From assembly GCA_002708825.1 (NCBI GenBank), contig PAPF01000040.1:1-64000 (forward strand): 64,000 nucleotides of DNA, given 5' to 3'. Below are positions 42,715 to 51,910 of this stretch, one piece after another; the first letter of the stretch is position 1; each line of letters begins with the position of its first letter. Source of the stretch: Phyllobacteriaceae bacterium. Its GTDB lineage: Bacteria > Pseudomonadota > Alphaproteobacteria > Rhizobiales > Rhizobiaceae. The notes under the pieces were generated by a model. That model was not told the origin of the DNA. It ran no database searches and saw nothing but the letters and a program-made list of their open reading frames with translations. The position numbers and the translations under genes were made by a program.

Positions 42715-43701
42715 ATGATCGAAACGCAGTCTATGGCATCGGGGGCGACGGGCAAGGGCCGCATTGCGGCTATCGATGCGGCGCGCGCCATCGCGCTCGC
42801 GGCCATGGCCGTCTATCACTTTACCTGGGACCTGGAATTCTTCGGCTATGTGGAAGCCGGAACGGCGGCAAGCGGCGGCTGGAAGCTCTTTGCCCGCTGC
42901 ATTGCCGGTTCCTTCCTTGCCCTGGCGGGCATGGGCCTGGTGCTCGGCCATTCTCAAACGGTGCGATGGCGCTCCTATCTGAAACGGCTGGCCCGCGTGG
43001 CCGCCGCCGCCGCCGCGATCACGCTGGTCACCTGGTTCGCCATGCCGGACACCTTCATCTTCTTCGGCATCCTGCACCAGATCGCGCTGGCCGGCATCCT
43101 CGGCCTGGCATTCCTGCGGCTGCCGTGGTTTGCCACCGCTCTCGCGGCGGCGGCGATCATCGCCCTGCCCCTGGTCTTTCGCGATCCGGCCTTTGCCGCG
43201 CCCTGGCTGCGCTGGACGGGGCTGGCACCATTCCCCCCGAACTCCAACGACTACGTCCCCGTCTTCCCGTGGTCGGGTGTCGTACTGGCCGGCATGGCGC
43301 TGGCGCAACTGGGCCTCGCGCGCGGCTGGTTCGAGGCTCTCCGCCAGACGCGGTTGAATGCACGCGTGCCGGCATGGCTTGCCTGGCCGGGCCGTCACAG
43401 CCTCGCGGTCTACCTGCTCCATCAGCCGCTGCTCATCGCCCTTGTCTGGACCTGGGCACAGGTTTTTCCTCCGGCGATCACCATCGGCGATGCGCGGCCC
43501 GGCTGCGAGGCGCAATGCATGCAGACCAACGACGAAGCCTTTTGCCGGGCATGGTGCCTTTGCGTGCTTGACGAACTGGATGCGCGCGGCATGCTCGCAC
43601 CTGCACTGGGCGGCCGGCCGTCACCGGATGCGCAGGACGCCATCGAAACCGCGCGCGCCATCTGCCAGGCGCGAACTGGAACGGGAGAACAATCACGATG
43701 A
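42715..43701 (+). CDS. DUF1624 (COG3503) multi-pass membrane protein with cysteine-rich tail
   Basis: A 328-residue membrane protein with about eight helices: RIAAIDAARAIALAAMAVYHFTWDLEFFGYV opens the domain as in heparan-alpha-glucosaminide acetyltransferase-like proteins; FPWSGVVLAGMALAQLGLARGW and WPGRHSLAVYLLHQPLLIALVW are also typical. The C terminus has an unusual five-cysteine segment (GCEAQC... FCRAWCLC, encoded 43501-43568). The start is uncertain: ATG 42715, ATG 42733 or TTG 42697; none has a strong ribosome site. It is coupled by ATGA overlap to the methyltransferase-like gene. Confidence 0.82.
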   Translation: MIETQSMASGATGKGRIAAIDAARAIALAAMAVYHFTWDLEFFGYVEAGTAASGGWKLFARCIAGSFLALAGMGLVLGHSQTVRWRSYLKRLARVAAAAAAITLVTWFAMPDTFIFFGILHQIALAGILGLAFLRLPWFATALAAAAIIALPLVFRDPAFAAPWLRWTGLAPFPPNSNDYVPVFPWSGVVLAGMALAQLGLARGWFEALRQTRLNARVPAWLAWPGRHSLAVYLLHQPLLIALVWTWAQVFPPAITIGDARPGCEAQCMQTNDEAFCRAWCLCVLDELDARGMLAPALGGRPSPDAQDAIETARAICQARTGTGEQSR

Positions 43702-44180
43702 CCGGCGATCTGGAACGCCCCAACCGGATACCCTGGCCGCCGCTCCTCTATGGCGCGGCCATCCTCGCGGCCATCGGCGCGCAATTCGTGCTGCCGCTCG
43801 GTCTCGGCTGGATCCCGCGTCCCTTTTCCGACATCCTGTTCGCCATCGGATGGCTGGTGATTGCCGGCGCGCTGGCGCTGGATTTCGCTGCCATGGCGGC
43901 CATGCGCAAGGCGCAGACGACAATCCTTCCCCACAAGCGCTCCGATCACCTTGTCAGTTCCGGTCCCTTCAGGATCACTCGCAACCCCATCTATCTTGGT
44001 AATACCATGCTGATGATCGGTGTGGGCCTTGTCTCCGGCATTGCCTGGTTCATCGTGCTGGCTTTCGTGGCCGCCTTCGCCACGCAGAAGCTCGCCATCG
44101 AACGCGAGGAGGCGCATCTGACCCACCGTTTCGGCAAGCCCTACCGCGATTACATGAAAAAGGTGCGCCGCTGGATCTGA
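43698..44180 (+). CDS. Isoprenylcysteine carboxyl methyltransferase-like membrane protein
   Basis: A 160-residue membrane protein with four helices (17-36, 45-70, 100-125 region) and the C-terminal cofactor motif SSGPFRITRNPIYLGNTMLMIGVGLVSG... IEREEAHLTHRFGKPYRDYMKKVRRW typical of ICMT/PEMT small methyltransferases. In bacteria the methylated substrate is usually unknown. Its ATG overlaps the DUF1624 gene stop (43698-43701). Confidence 0.9.
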   Translation: MTGDLERPNRIPWPPLLYGAAILAAIGAQFVLPLGLGWIPRPFSDILFAIGWLVIAGALALDFAAMAAMRKAQTTILPHKRSDHLVSSGPFRITRNPIYLGNTMLMIGVGLVSGIAWFIVLAFVAAFATQKLAIEREEAHLTHRFGKPYRDYMKKVRRWI

Positions 44181-44211
44181 CTGGCCGGGGGAACCGGCAC
44201 ACTTGGCAGCG

Positions 44212-44598
44212 TCAGGTGCTCACGCCCAGTTCCGCCATGCGCTCCAGGCAGGCCTCCTCGGCCCGGTCGAGTTCGGCCAGCGTTTCCTCCAGGTCGCGCC
44301 GCTTCTGACGCAATTCCTCTCGCCGTTCCTCGATCTTGGCGATGATCGTCTTCAATTGCCCGCCCTCGCCGGGCGGTTCGCGGTACATCTGGATGATGTC
44401 GCGAATCTCGGCGATGGAAAATCCGAGCCGCTTGCCCCGCATGATCTGCTTGATCAGGTGCCGGTCGGCCGGCCGGTAAAGGCGCGTGCGTCCGCGCCGG
44501 AACGGCTGGATCAGACCCTCGTCCTCGTAGAAGCGCAGGGTCCGGGTGGACACGCCGAATTCCTTGGTGAGTTCCGTGATTGTATAGAATTCGCGCAT
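44212..44598 (-). CDS. MerR-family transcriptional regulator
   Basis: A 128-residue regulator: winged helix-turn-helix FYTITELTKEFGVSTRTLRFYEDEGLIQPFRRGRTRLYRPADRHLIKQIMRGKRLGFSIAEIRDIIQMY (4-72), then a long dimerisation coil (78-118). No metal-binding cysteine cluster, so it is not a metal sensor of the MerR/CueR kind. The family resemblance is to LiuR/short-chain-metabolism MerR proteins of proteobacteria. A palindrome lies 45-60 nt upstream. No obvious target operon is adjacent. Confidence 0.92.
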   Translation of the reverse strand: MREFYTITELTKEFGVSTRTLRFYEDEGLIQPFRRGRTRLYRPADRHLIKQIMRGKRLGFSIAEIRDIIQMYREPPGEGGQLKTIIAKIEERREELRQKRRDLEETLAELDRAEEACLERMAELGVST

Positions 44599-44642
44599 GC
44601 TTGCAGCCCGTTCACGATGACATCTTGGGACAAGTCTGCATA

Positions 44643-44658
44643 ACCTTTACGTAAAAGT
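44643..44658. promoter_or_regulatory. Palindrome upstream of the MerR gene
   Basis: ACCTTTACGTAAAAGT is a 16-bp palindrome with one mismatch pair (core TTTACGTAAA perfect). A TTGACT hexamer abuts it on the minus strand. MerR-family regulators bind such palindromes within promoter spacers, so this is a likely autoregulatory operator. Confidence 0.5.
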
Positions 44659-44699
44659 CAAATAGGCCTGCCCGCTTCCGCGAAGAAGCTGCAGCCTGC

Positions 44700-46133
44700 T
44701 CAGCCAAGCCCGAACCACCACGCCGCCAGGGCCAGGAATGCGAAGAAACCGACGACATCCGTCACCGTCGTCACGAAAACGCCCGAGGCAATCGCCGGAT
44801 CGGCGCCGACCCTGTCGAGCAGAAGCGGTATCAGTATGCCGGCCAGCGCCGCGGCCAGCATGTTGATGACCATGGCCATGGCGATCACGGCGCCAAGGCC
44901 CGGACTGGAGAACCACAGCGCCGCCACCACGCCGATGATGATGGCGAAGAGGACGCCGTTCAGCATGCCGACCATCGTCTCGCGCCGGATGACCCGGCCG
45001 GCATTGTAGATGTCGATGTCCTTGGTGGCGAGCGCGCGCACCGCCACCGTCATGGTCTGCGTGGCGGCATTGCCCCCCATGGAGGCGACGATCGGCATGA
45101 GCACGGCCAGCGCCACCATCTGTTCGATGGTCGCGTCGAACAGGCCGATCACCAGCGATGCCAGCACGGCCGTGCCGAGATTGATCAGCAGCCAGAGAAA
45201 GCGCGACCGGGTGGCTTCGGCCACGCTGTCGGAGAGTTCCTCGTCACCGACGCCGCCCATGCGCTTGATGTCTTCCTCGGCCTCCTGCTGGATGACGTCG
45301 ACGACGTCGTCAATGGTCAGCACGCCGACAAGCCGTTCGTTCTCGTCCACCACGGCAGCCGACAGCAGGTCATATTGCTCGAAGACCTGCGCCGCCTCTT
45401 CCTGGTCCATCGTTGCCGGGATGGCATGGCGCGTCTCGTGCATCACCTCCTCGACCTTGGTGCCGCGCTGCGTGCGCAGGATGCGGTCGAGGTTGACCGC
45501 GCCCACCAGCCGGAAGGTCGGGTCGATGACGAAGATCTGCGAGAAACTGTCTGGCAGGTCCTTGTCCTCGCGCATGTAGTCGATCGTCTGCCCGACCGTC
45601 CAGAACGGCGGCACGGCGACGAATTCCGACTGCATGCGCCGGCCGGCCGTTTCTTCCGGATAATCGAGCGAACGGCGCAGCCGGATGCGCTCGGTGAACG
45701 GCAGCTTGGAAAGGATCTCTTCCTGGTCGGCCTCTTCGAGGTCTTCCAGGATGTAGACCGCGTCGTCGGAATCCAGTTCCTGGACGGCCTGCGCGATCTG
45801 GTCGTTGGGCAGCGATTCGACGATCTGGAGGCGGATCGCCTCGTCCACCTCGGTCAGCGCGGCGAAGTCGAAGTCCGTGCCCAGCAGTTCCACCAGCGCC
45901 CTGCGCTGGTCCGGGATCAGCGCTTCGAGGAGGTCCGCCAGTTCCGATTCATGGAGTTCGCTCGCGTCACGCTTGAGCGTGACGGTATCGCGGTCGGCGA
46001 TCGCCGCGCCGATATGCGCCAGGTAGGACGCGCGCACATAGCCTTCATCGTCGTAGATGTCGGCATCGTTCAGGCCCTCCCCGGCGTCATCCGGGACTTT
46101 TTCGATCTCTTCGTCTGACACCCCGCCCTCCAT
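44700..46133 (-). CDS. mgtE: MgtE-family magnesium channel/transporter
   Basis: A 477-residue Mg2+ channel. N domain of helical repeats (VTLKRDASELHESELADLLEALIPDQRRALVELLGTDFDFAALTEVDEAIRLQIVESLPNDQIAQAVQELDSDDAVYILEDLEEADQEEILSKLP), two CBS domains (MREDKDLPDSFSQIFVIDPTFRLVGAVNLDRILR; IPATMDQEEAAQVFEQYDLLSAAVVDENERLVGVLTIDDVVDVI), and five C-terminal helices with PIVASMGGNAATQTMTVAVRALA and GADPAIASGVFVTTVTDVVGF lining the pore. Start at ATG 46133; GTG 46142 is an alternative. Confidence 0.94.
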   Translation of the reverse strand: MEGGVSDEEIEKVPDDAGEGLNDADIYDDEGYVRASYLAHIGAAIADRDTVTLKRDASELHESELADLLEALIPDQRRALVELLGTDFDFAALTEVDEAIRLQIVESLPNDQIAQAVQELDSDDAVYILEDLEEADQEEILSKLPFTERIRLRRSLDYPEETAGRRMQSEFVAVPPFWTVGQTIDYMREDKDLPDSFSQIFVIDPTFRLVGAVNLDRILRTQRGTKVEEVMHETRHAIPATMDQEEAAQVFEQYDLLSAAVVDENERLVGVLTIDDVVDVIQQEAEEDIKRMGGVGDEELSDSVAEATRSRFLWLLINLGTAVLASLVIGLFDATIEQMVALAVLMPIVASMGGNAATQTMTVAVRALATKDIDIYNAGRVIRRETMVGMLNGVLFAIIIGVVAALWFSSPGLGAVIAMAMVINMLAAALAGILIPLLLDRVGADPAIASGVFVTTVTDVVGFFAFLALAAWWFGLG

Positions 46134-46275
46134 CCGACTCACGCATCCACGACCCTGTCTAGAGCAACATTTTCACCGATTGAAGGCACGGGACCGGTGT
46201 TTTCGCGCGGGAAACGAAACTGCCTGCCTCCAAATCCCGTATCAAGGACTCATGATAGACCGGAGGGAGGCTGCC

Positions 46276-46710
46276 ATGCCCGCTGCCACGAACCGCAGGG
46301 TGTTCCTGCTCGCTGCCGCCGCTGTCTTGCTCGCAGCGCCTGCCATGGCGCAGACGCAGGATGAAATCACCGCTGCGCAGTCGGCCATTGCCGGGCAGAT
46401 GGAGGCCTTCCTTGCCGATGACGGGGCCGCCGCCTATTCCTATGCCGCGCCCAATATAAGGCGGTTGTTCCCGACCGTGGACGGATTCATGGGCATGGTC
46501 GACAGCGGCTACCAGCCCGTGCGCCGCCCGTCTTCCTATGCCTTCGGCAAGTCGATCCCGCTTGGCACAGGCGATTTCCTGCAGGAGGTGCTGATCACGG
46601 GACCTGACGGCAAGGGATGGCGAGCCCTCTACCGGATGCAGTTGCAGCCTGACGGCTCCTGGAAGATCGCCGGCGTGTCGCTGAAATCGGCGGACCTGCC
46701 GTCCGCCTGA
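46276..46710 (+). CDS. DUF4864 secreted protein
   Basis: A 144-residue exported protein. Signal peptide 1-27 (twin-arginine-like RR at 7-8, but followed by VFLLAAAAVLLAAPAMA, so Sec or Tat). Mature part: ITAAQSAIAGQMEAFLADDGAAAYSYAAPNIRRLFPTVDGFMGMVDSGYQPVRRPSSYAFGKS... WRALYRMQLQPDGSWKIAGVSL, the DUF4864 pattern (NTF2-like fold) of unknown function. A strong GGAGGGAGG lies before the ATG. Its stop abuts the end of the convergent DUF2177 gene. Confidence 0.88.
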   Translation: MPAATNRRVFLLAAAAVLLAAPAMAQTQDEITAAQSAIAGQMEAFLADDGAAAYSYAAPNIRRLFPTVDGFMGMVDSGYQPVRRPSSYAFGKSIPLGTGDFLQEVLITGPDGKGWRALYRMQLQPDGSWKIAGVSLKSADLPSA

Positions 46711-47127
46711 TCAGTTCGCCTGGGAAACGAAGCCGAAGGTACGCAGGGCGAGGAAGGCCATGCCGGAGGACAACGCACCCACGAACACGCCCCAGCTTGT
46801 GTCCGTCACGGCGACCACGGGATCATAACCTTTCAGCACCGCAAGGTTGGTGCCGTTATAGGTCAGGTAGGTAAACAGCCCGAACAGGGCGCCATTGATC
46901 ACCGCCGTGGACAGCAGGCCAGAACTCATCGCCGGAACGAGCGCGAACCACACAAGCCCGGCCACCCAGATCACGTAGAACACGGCGGCAACGCCGAAGC
47001 GCGGCTGGTCCAGAAGAAGCCCGTCCATCCGGCTCCAGTAGAAGTTCTTGGCGACATAGCCCAGCCAGATGAAATCGAGGATCAGGAAGACCGCCATGGC
47101 GGCGAGGTAGGCGACAGCGTATTTCAC
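46711..47127 (-). CDS. DUF2177 membrane protein
   Basis: A 138-residue protein with four helices: VKYAVAYLAAMAVFLILDFIWLGYVAKNFYWSRMDGLLLDQPRFGVAAVFYVIWVAGLVWFALVPAM and GALFGLFTYLTYNGTNLAVLKGYDPVVAVTDTSWGVFVGALSS. The D-x-x-W-L-G and TYN.TN blocks are the DUF2177 hallmarks. Function unknown. Start is GTG at 47127, 9 nt after AGGAGC; this fits the family's N terminus better than the TTG at 47157. Confidence 0.9.
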   Translation of the reverse strand: MKYAVAYLAAMAVFLILDFIWLGYVAKNFYWSRMDGLLLDQPRFGVAAVFYVIWVAGLVWFALVPAMSSGLLSTAVINGALFGLFTYLTYNGTNLAVLKGYDPVVAVTDTSWGVFVGALSSGMAFLALRTFGFVSQAN

Positions 47128-47230
47128 CGTGGTTGCTCCTTCAGGCGATGTCTGCAACCGGAATACGCGCTCTGCGGGGCGGCGGTTCTGTCGGACGCCC
47201 TAAAAACGCAAGCAGATTGCGGGGCCGGCC

Positions 47231-48361
47231 TCACAACGGCGCCAGGTCGCCCCTCTCCCAGCCTGCCTGCGTCTGCGCCATGTAGTCGCCATACCTCCCG
47301 GCCTCGATGGCGTCGCGTGCGCCCTGCATCAACCGCTGGTAATAGGCCAGGTTGTTCCAGGTCAGCAGCATCCCGCCCAGCGCTTCGCCCGAGCGCACGA
47401 GGTGATGAAGGTAGGCTCGCGAATAGTCGCGTGAAGCGGGGCAATCGCTGTCCGGGTCCAGCGGGCGCGGGTCCTCGGCATGGCGCGCATTGCGCAGGTT
47501 GATCTTGCCGAAGCGCGTATAGGCCAGCCCGTGCCGACCGGCGCGCGTCGGCATCACGCAATCGAACATGTCGATGCCCCGCGCCACCGATTTCAGGATG
47601 TCGTCCGGAGTGCCGACCCCCATGAGGTAGCGCGGCTTTTCGCCGGGCAGCACCGGGCAGACGGCGTCCAGCATCTCCAGCATCACCGCCTGCGGCTCGC
47701 CCACAGCCAGCCCGCCCACGGCATAACCCTTCAGGTCCATGGCCTTCAGCGCTTCGGCGGAGCGCACCCGCAGCGCCGGCACGTCGCCTCCCTGCACGAT
47801 GCCGAACATCGCCTTGCCGGGCTGGTCGCCGAACGCCGTCTTGCAGCGCTCCGCCCAGCGCAGCGACAATTCCATGGCGCGCTCCACGTCGCCGGCCTCG
47901 GCGGGCAGGCGGATGCACTCGTCAAGCTGCATCTGGATATCGGAATCAAGCAGCCCCTGGATCTCGATGGAGCGCTCGGGCGTCATCTCGTATTTCACGC
48001 CGTCGATATGCGACTTGAAGGTCACGCCGCGTTCGTCGAGCTTGCGCAGCGCGGCCAGCGACATGACCTGGAAGCCGCCGCTGTCGGTGAGGATGGGATG
48101 CGGCCAGCGGGCAAATTCATGCAGGCCGCCCAGTCGCGCCACGCGCTCGGCACCGGGCCGGAGCATGAGGTGATAGGTATTGCCGAGAATGATGTCGGCG
48201 CCGAGGTCGCGCACCTGGTCCATGTACATGGCCTTCACCGTGCCGCCCGTGCCGACCGGCATGAAGGCCGGTGTGCGGATGGTGCCGCGCGGCATGGTGA
48301 TCTCGCCGCGCCGCGCACCGCCGTCCGTGGCAAGGAGAGTGAAGGTGAATTCGCTGCTCAT
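47231..48361 (-). CDS. tgt: tRNA-guanine transglycosylase with a degraded zinc site
   Basis: A 376-residue Tgt that exchanges the wobble guanine of GUN-anticodon tRNAs for preQ1 in queuosine synthesis. The catalytic parts are intact: [36 protein letters not shown] and [13 protein letters not shown] with the nucleophilic aspartate. The zinc motif is not: where the family has C-x-C-x2-C then H, this protein reads [22 protein letters not shown] and [11 protein letters not shown], so only one of four ligands remains. Start at ATG 48361. Downstream partner of queA in the minus-strand run, but 472 nt away. Confidence 0.95.
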   Translation of the reverse strand: MSSEFTFTLLATDGGARRGEITMPRGTIRTPAFMPVGTGGTVKAMYMDQVRDLGADIILGNTYHLMLRPGAERVARLGGLHEFARWPHPILTDSGGFQVMSLAALRKLDERGVTFKSHIDGVKYEMTPERSIEIQGLLDSDIQMQLDECIRLPAEAGDVERAMELSLRWAERCKTAFGDQPGKAMFGIVQGGDVPALRVRSAEALKAMDLKGYAVGGLAVGEPQAVMLEMLDAVCPVLPGEKPRYLMGVGTPDDILKSVARGIDMFDCVMPTRAGRHGLAYTRFGKINLRNARHAEDPRPLDPDSDCPASRDYSRAYLHHLVRSGEALGGMLLTWNNLAYYQRLMQGARDAIEAGRYGDYMAQTQAGWERGDLAPL

Positions 48362-48833
48362 GACGTTCGCATTCCCCGTTTCGTTCGTCAGTTCCCTTGC
48401 CCGTCCAGCCTCGGATCCGCAAGGACTGAACGCCATGGCCGGCCGTTGCCACGCCCGCTTTCGCGTCTGGCCATTGCTTCAGGCGGGAAGACAGGCGGTC
48501 ACCATCCCGCGTGTCTGATAACAATTCATGCGATCCGGTGACCGCCTGCCGCATGTCTGTTCGCCGCCGCTCCGCCTTCCGTCCTTCCCGGCCTGTCCGG
48601 CCCGTGAACGGAGGTTTCGTGCCCCTCTGCCGCTGCCGGACATGACCGGCACCGGCGGGCCGCCCGCGATAGGGCGTTGACCAAAGGCCCATTGCAGGCC
48701 ACGCGGTAGGCGCAACCGTTCGCCTGCCGCCGTCAACCATGCCTGCCCCCGCGTATCCCGGTTCATGACCCGCGTCCCCGTGAAGGCAGCCGGCCGAGGA
48801 TAGCCCAGGCCAGGCACGGTGTGGAAAGGCCAT
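48362..48833. other. 472-nt gap between queA and tgt
   Basis: No recognisable gene on either strand. It holds a 12-bp perfect inverted repeat (listed separately). As the same-strand genes on either side act in one pathway, this could be a long untranslated leader of tgt carrying its own promoter. Confidence 0.4.
48492..48548. repeat. Perfect 12-bp inverted repeat upstream of tgt
   Basis: CAGGCGGTCACC (48492-48503) is exactly complementary to GGTGACCGCCTG (48537-48548), with a 33-nt AT-richer loop. It lies 131-187 nt before the tgt start. As RNA it would be a very stable hairpin. No T run follows on either side, so it is not a standard terminator. Confidence 0.75.
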
Positions 48834-49907
48834 TCAGTCCTTTCGGAAAAGCAGGCTCGAATCGCCATAGGAATAGAAACGGTAGCCGCTCGCGATGGCA
48901 TGGTCATAGGCAGCGCGCATGGTCTCCAGCCCGCTGAACGCCGATACCAGCATGAACAGCGTGGAGCGCGGCAGGTGGAAATTCGTCATCAACATGTCGA
49001 TGAAGCGGAACCGGTAGCCGGGCGTGATGAAAATGTCCGTCGGGCCGGACCATTCATGCAGCCGCCCCGTCTCGTCCGCCGCGCTTTCCAGCAGCCGCAG
49101 CGACGTGGTGCCGACCGAGACGATGCGCCCGCCCCGCGCCTTGACCGCGTTGAGCGCGCTGGCGGTTTCGCCACTCACATGGCCGATCTCCGAATGCATC
49201 CGGTGATCGCGCGTGTCGTCCGCCTTGACCGGCAGGAAAGTGCCCGCGCCCACATGCAGCGTCACGAAATGCCGCTCGATGCCGCGCGCCTCCAGCCGTT
49301 CCATCAGGCGCGGCGTGAAGTGCAATCCTGCTGTCGGGGCCGCCACGGCACCCTCCTCGCGGGCATAGATCGTCTGGTAGTCGGACCGGTCACGCTCGTC
49401 CTCGGGCCGCTTCGAGGCGATATAGGGCGGCAGCGGCACATGGCCGACCGCGTGCAAGGCCTCGTCCAGGGCAGGGCCGGACAGGTCGAAGACAAGCTCC
49501 ACGTCGCCGCCCTCGCCCTTTTCCCCCGCCGTCGCCTCCAGCGTGCCGAGGAAACAGGCATTGCCCTCGTGGCCGAAGCGGATGCGGTCGCCTGCCTTCA
49601 CCCGCTTGCCGGGCTTCAGGAAAGCCAGCCAGCGGTCCGGGCCGGTGCGCATGTGCAGCGTGGCCGAGACACGCGCCTCGCCGCCGTCGCGGACGCGCAC
49701 ACCCTCAAGCTGCGCCGGAATCACGCGCGTGTCGTTGAAAACGAGCGCATCGCCCGGCTCCAGCAGGTCTGCCAGATCGAGCACGCCGCGATCCTCAAGC
49801 CCGCTGCCGGGCCGCACGACCAGCATGCGTGCCGCATCGCGCGGCTCTGCAGGCCGCAGGGCAATGGCGCTCTCGGGAAGCTCGAAATCGAAAAGATCAA
49901 CACGCAT
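48834..49907 (-). CDS. queA: tRNA preQ1(34) S-adenosylmethionine ribosyltransferase-isomerase QueA
   Basis: A 357-residue enzyme that uses SAM to turn preQ1 in tRNA into epoxyqueuosine. [106 protein letters not shown] and [32 protein letters not shown] are QueA hallmarks. It is preceded by ppiB, with a hairpin between them. Confidence 0.96.
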   Translation of the reverse strand: MRVDLFDFELPESAIALRPAEPRDAARMLVVRPGSGLEDRGVLDLADLLEPGDALVFNDTRVIPAQLEGVRVRDGGEARVSATLHMRTGPDRWLAFLKPGKRVKAGDRIRFGHEGNACFLGTLEATAGEKGEGGDVELVFDLSGPALDEALHAVGHVPLPPYIASKRPEDERDRSDYQTIYAREEGAVAAPTAGLHFTPRLMERLEARGIERHFVTLHVGAGTFLPVKADDTRDHRMHSEIGHVSGETASALNAVKARGGRIVSVGTTSLRLLESAADETGRLHEWSGPTDIFITPGYRFRFIDMLMTNFHLPRSTLFMLVSAFSGLETMRAAYDHAIASGYRFYSYGDSSLLFRKD

Positions 49908-50007
49908 GGGCGGGCCTTTACAGCATTCCTCTGTCCGGTCAAATCACGTGACACGCCACGGCGGCGATGGCGTCCAAGCAGATGCCGCGATCCGCCGGAC
50001 ATGCCAA

Positions 50008-50030
50008 GGGCGCCGGCATGACCGGCGCCC
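50008..50030. terminator. GC hairpin between ppiB and queA
   Basis: GGGCGCCGG - CATGA - CCGGCGCCC is a 9-bp perfect stem. The T-rich tail (CTTTGTTT, 50031-50038) is on the plus strand, where no gene reads into it. In the minus direction of ppiB-queA the hairpin is followed by TTGGCATG, a poor terminator. It may act as a partial stop or protect the ppiB 3' end. Confidence 0.5.
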
Positions 50031-50058
50031 CTTTGTTTCGCAAACCGGCGCCGATGGC

Positions 50059-50568
50059 TCAGGCGTCGGCTGCAACTTTCAGCGAGACGATGGAATCGGG
50101 ATCCTGCACGGGTTCGCCGCGCTTGATCTTGTCGACATGCTCCATGCCCTCGATGACCTGGCCCCACACCGTGTACTGGCGGTTCAGGAAGCCCGCATCC
50201 TCGAAGCAGATAAAGAATTGCGAATTGGCCGAGTTCGGGTTCATGGCACGTGCCATCGAGCAGGTGCCGCGCGCATGGTTCATGTTGGAGAATTCGGCTT
50301 TGAGGTCCGGCTTGTCGGAGCCGCCCATGCCGGCGCGCGAAGGATTGTAATCCTTGCCGCCCTTCTTGCCGTAACGCACGTCGCCCGTCTGCGCCATGAA
50401 GCCGTCGATGACGCGGTGGAAGACGACGCCGTCATAGGCGCCCTCGCGGGCCAGTTCCTTGATGCGGCCGACATGACCGGGCGCAAGGTCCGGAAACATC
50501 TCGATGACAACCTTGCCCTGCGTGGTCTCCATGACCAGCGTGTTTTCCGGATCCTTGATCTCAGCCAT
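50059..50568 (-). CDS. ppiB: Cytoplasmic cyclophilin-type peptidyl-prolyl isomerase
   Basis: A 169-residue cyclophilin with no signal peptide: TLVMETTQGKVVIEMFPDLAPGHVGRIKELAREGAYDGVVFHRVIDGFMAQTGDVRYGKKGGKDYNP and GTCSMARAMNPNSANSQFFICFEDAGFLNRQYTVWGQVIEGMEHVD. The catalytic arginine (FHRVI) and Q/F/N residues of the active site are present. It speeds cis-trans isomerisation of prolyl bonds. 31 nt downstream of its exported paralogue. Confidence 0.94.
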   Translation of the reverse strand: MAEIKDPENTLVMETTQGKVVIEMFPDLAPGHVGRIKELAREGAYDGVVFHRVIDGFMAQTGDVRYGKKGGKDYNPSRAGMGGSDKPDLKAEFSNMNHARGTCSMARAMNPNSANSQFFICFEDAGFLNRQYTVWGQVIEGMEHVDKIKRGEPVQDPDSIVSLKVAADA

Positions 50569-50599
50569 TGCCTCTACCTTCCTGCTTTGATTCGAAAAT

Positions 50600-51166
<567 letters not shown>

Positions 51167-51186
51167 GGGTCAGGTCTCCGGTCGGG

Positions 51187-51681
51187 TCAGGATTTCGCTT
51201 TCAAGGCATCGGCCACATTCGCCGGCACGAAACCGGAAACGTCGCCGCCCATGGCCGCGATCTGGCGCACCAATGTGGCAGTGATATGCCGGACAGACGG
51301 GCTGGCGGGAAGGAAGACGGTCTTGATGCCAGGCGCCATCTGCCCGTTCATCCCGGCCATCTGCATCTCGTAGTCGAGATCGGTGCCGTCGCGCAGGCCG
51401 CGGATCATCATGGTCGCGCCATGCTGGCGCGCCGCATCCACGACAAGACCGTCGAAGGCGACGACGCGCAACCGGTGATGGTCGGCGCCCAGTTCATCCG
51501 CGCCGGCCTTCTCGATCAGCCTCAGCCGCTCCTCGAAGGAAAAGAGGCCCTTCTTGCCCGGATGAATGCCGATTGCCACGTAGATGATGTCGGCCAGCGC
51601 CAGCGCGCCGCGCAACACGTCCAGGTGGCCATTGGTCAACGGGTCGAACGACCCGGCGTAAATCGCTTTTCTCTCGCTCAT
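51187..51681 (-). CDS. coaD: Phosphopantetheine adenylyltransferase
   Basis: A 164-residue nucleotidyltransferase that makes dephospho-CoA. [51 protein letters not shown] carries the (T/S)-x-G-H type motif (TNGH), and [21 protein letters not shown] and [27 protein letters not shown] are the conserved substrate and SSTLVR-like blocks. Start at ATG 51681; longer frames upstream have no ribosome site. First gene of the coaD-ppiA-ppiB run. Confidence 0.95.
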   Translation of the reverse strand: MSERKAIYAGSFDPLTNGHLDVLRGALALADIIYVAIGIHPGKKGLFSFEERLRLIEKAGADELGADHHRLRVVAFDGLVVDAARQHGATMMIRGLRDGTDLDYEMQMAGMNGQMAPGIKTVFLPASPSVRHITATLVRQIAAMGGDVSGFVPANVADALKAKS

Positions 51682-51818
51682 GGATGCGCTTCTACCCGCC
51701 GGCATTATCCTTGGCAATCGGCTTCGCGCAAGCTTCGGCGGCGAACATGAATGCCCGATGAACGGTCCGGTCACGGCCCATTCAACTCAACTCACGCAAG
51801 TTTGCAAAGACGTGGTTT

Positions 51819-51843
51819 GAAACTTTTCCCGCAGTGATGCGTC
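51819..51843 (+). promoter_or_regulatory. ECF-sigma-like promoter ahead of a small membrane protein
   Basis: GAAAC (51819-51823) and CGTC (51840-51843) with a 16-nt spacer resemble the AAC / CGT elements used by ECF sigma factors, including the alphaproteobacterial general-stress factor EcfG (GGAAC / CGTT). One mismatch per element. It lies 68 nt before the small gene at 51911. Confidence 0.3.
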
Positions 51844-51910
51844 ATGTTCCTTGAGGGTCCGGCGCAAGCAGACGGCACCGCCGCAGTACCCGGGAGCAAG
51901 GAGAAAGCAA

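Noticed and set aside
48516-48530. lac-operator-like GATAACAATT in the queA-tgt gap
   Set aside because: A short chance match inside a loop, with no LacI-type gene nearby.
48362-48833. preQ1 riboswitch upstream of tgt
   Set aside because: The conserved preQ1-I and preQ1-II cores are not visible; only a plain inverted repeat is.
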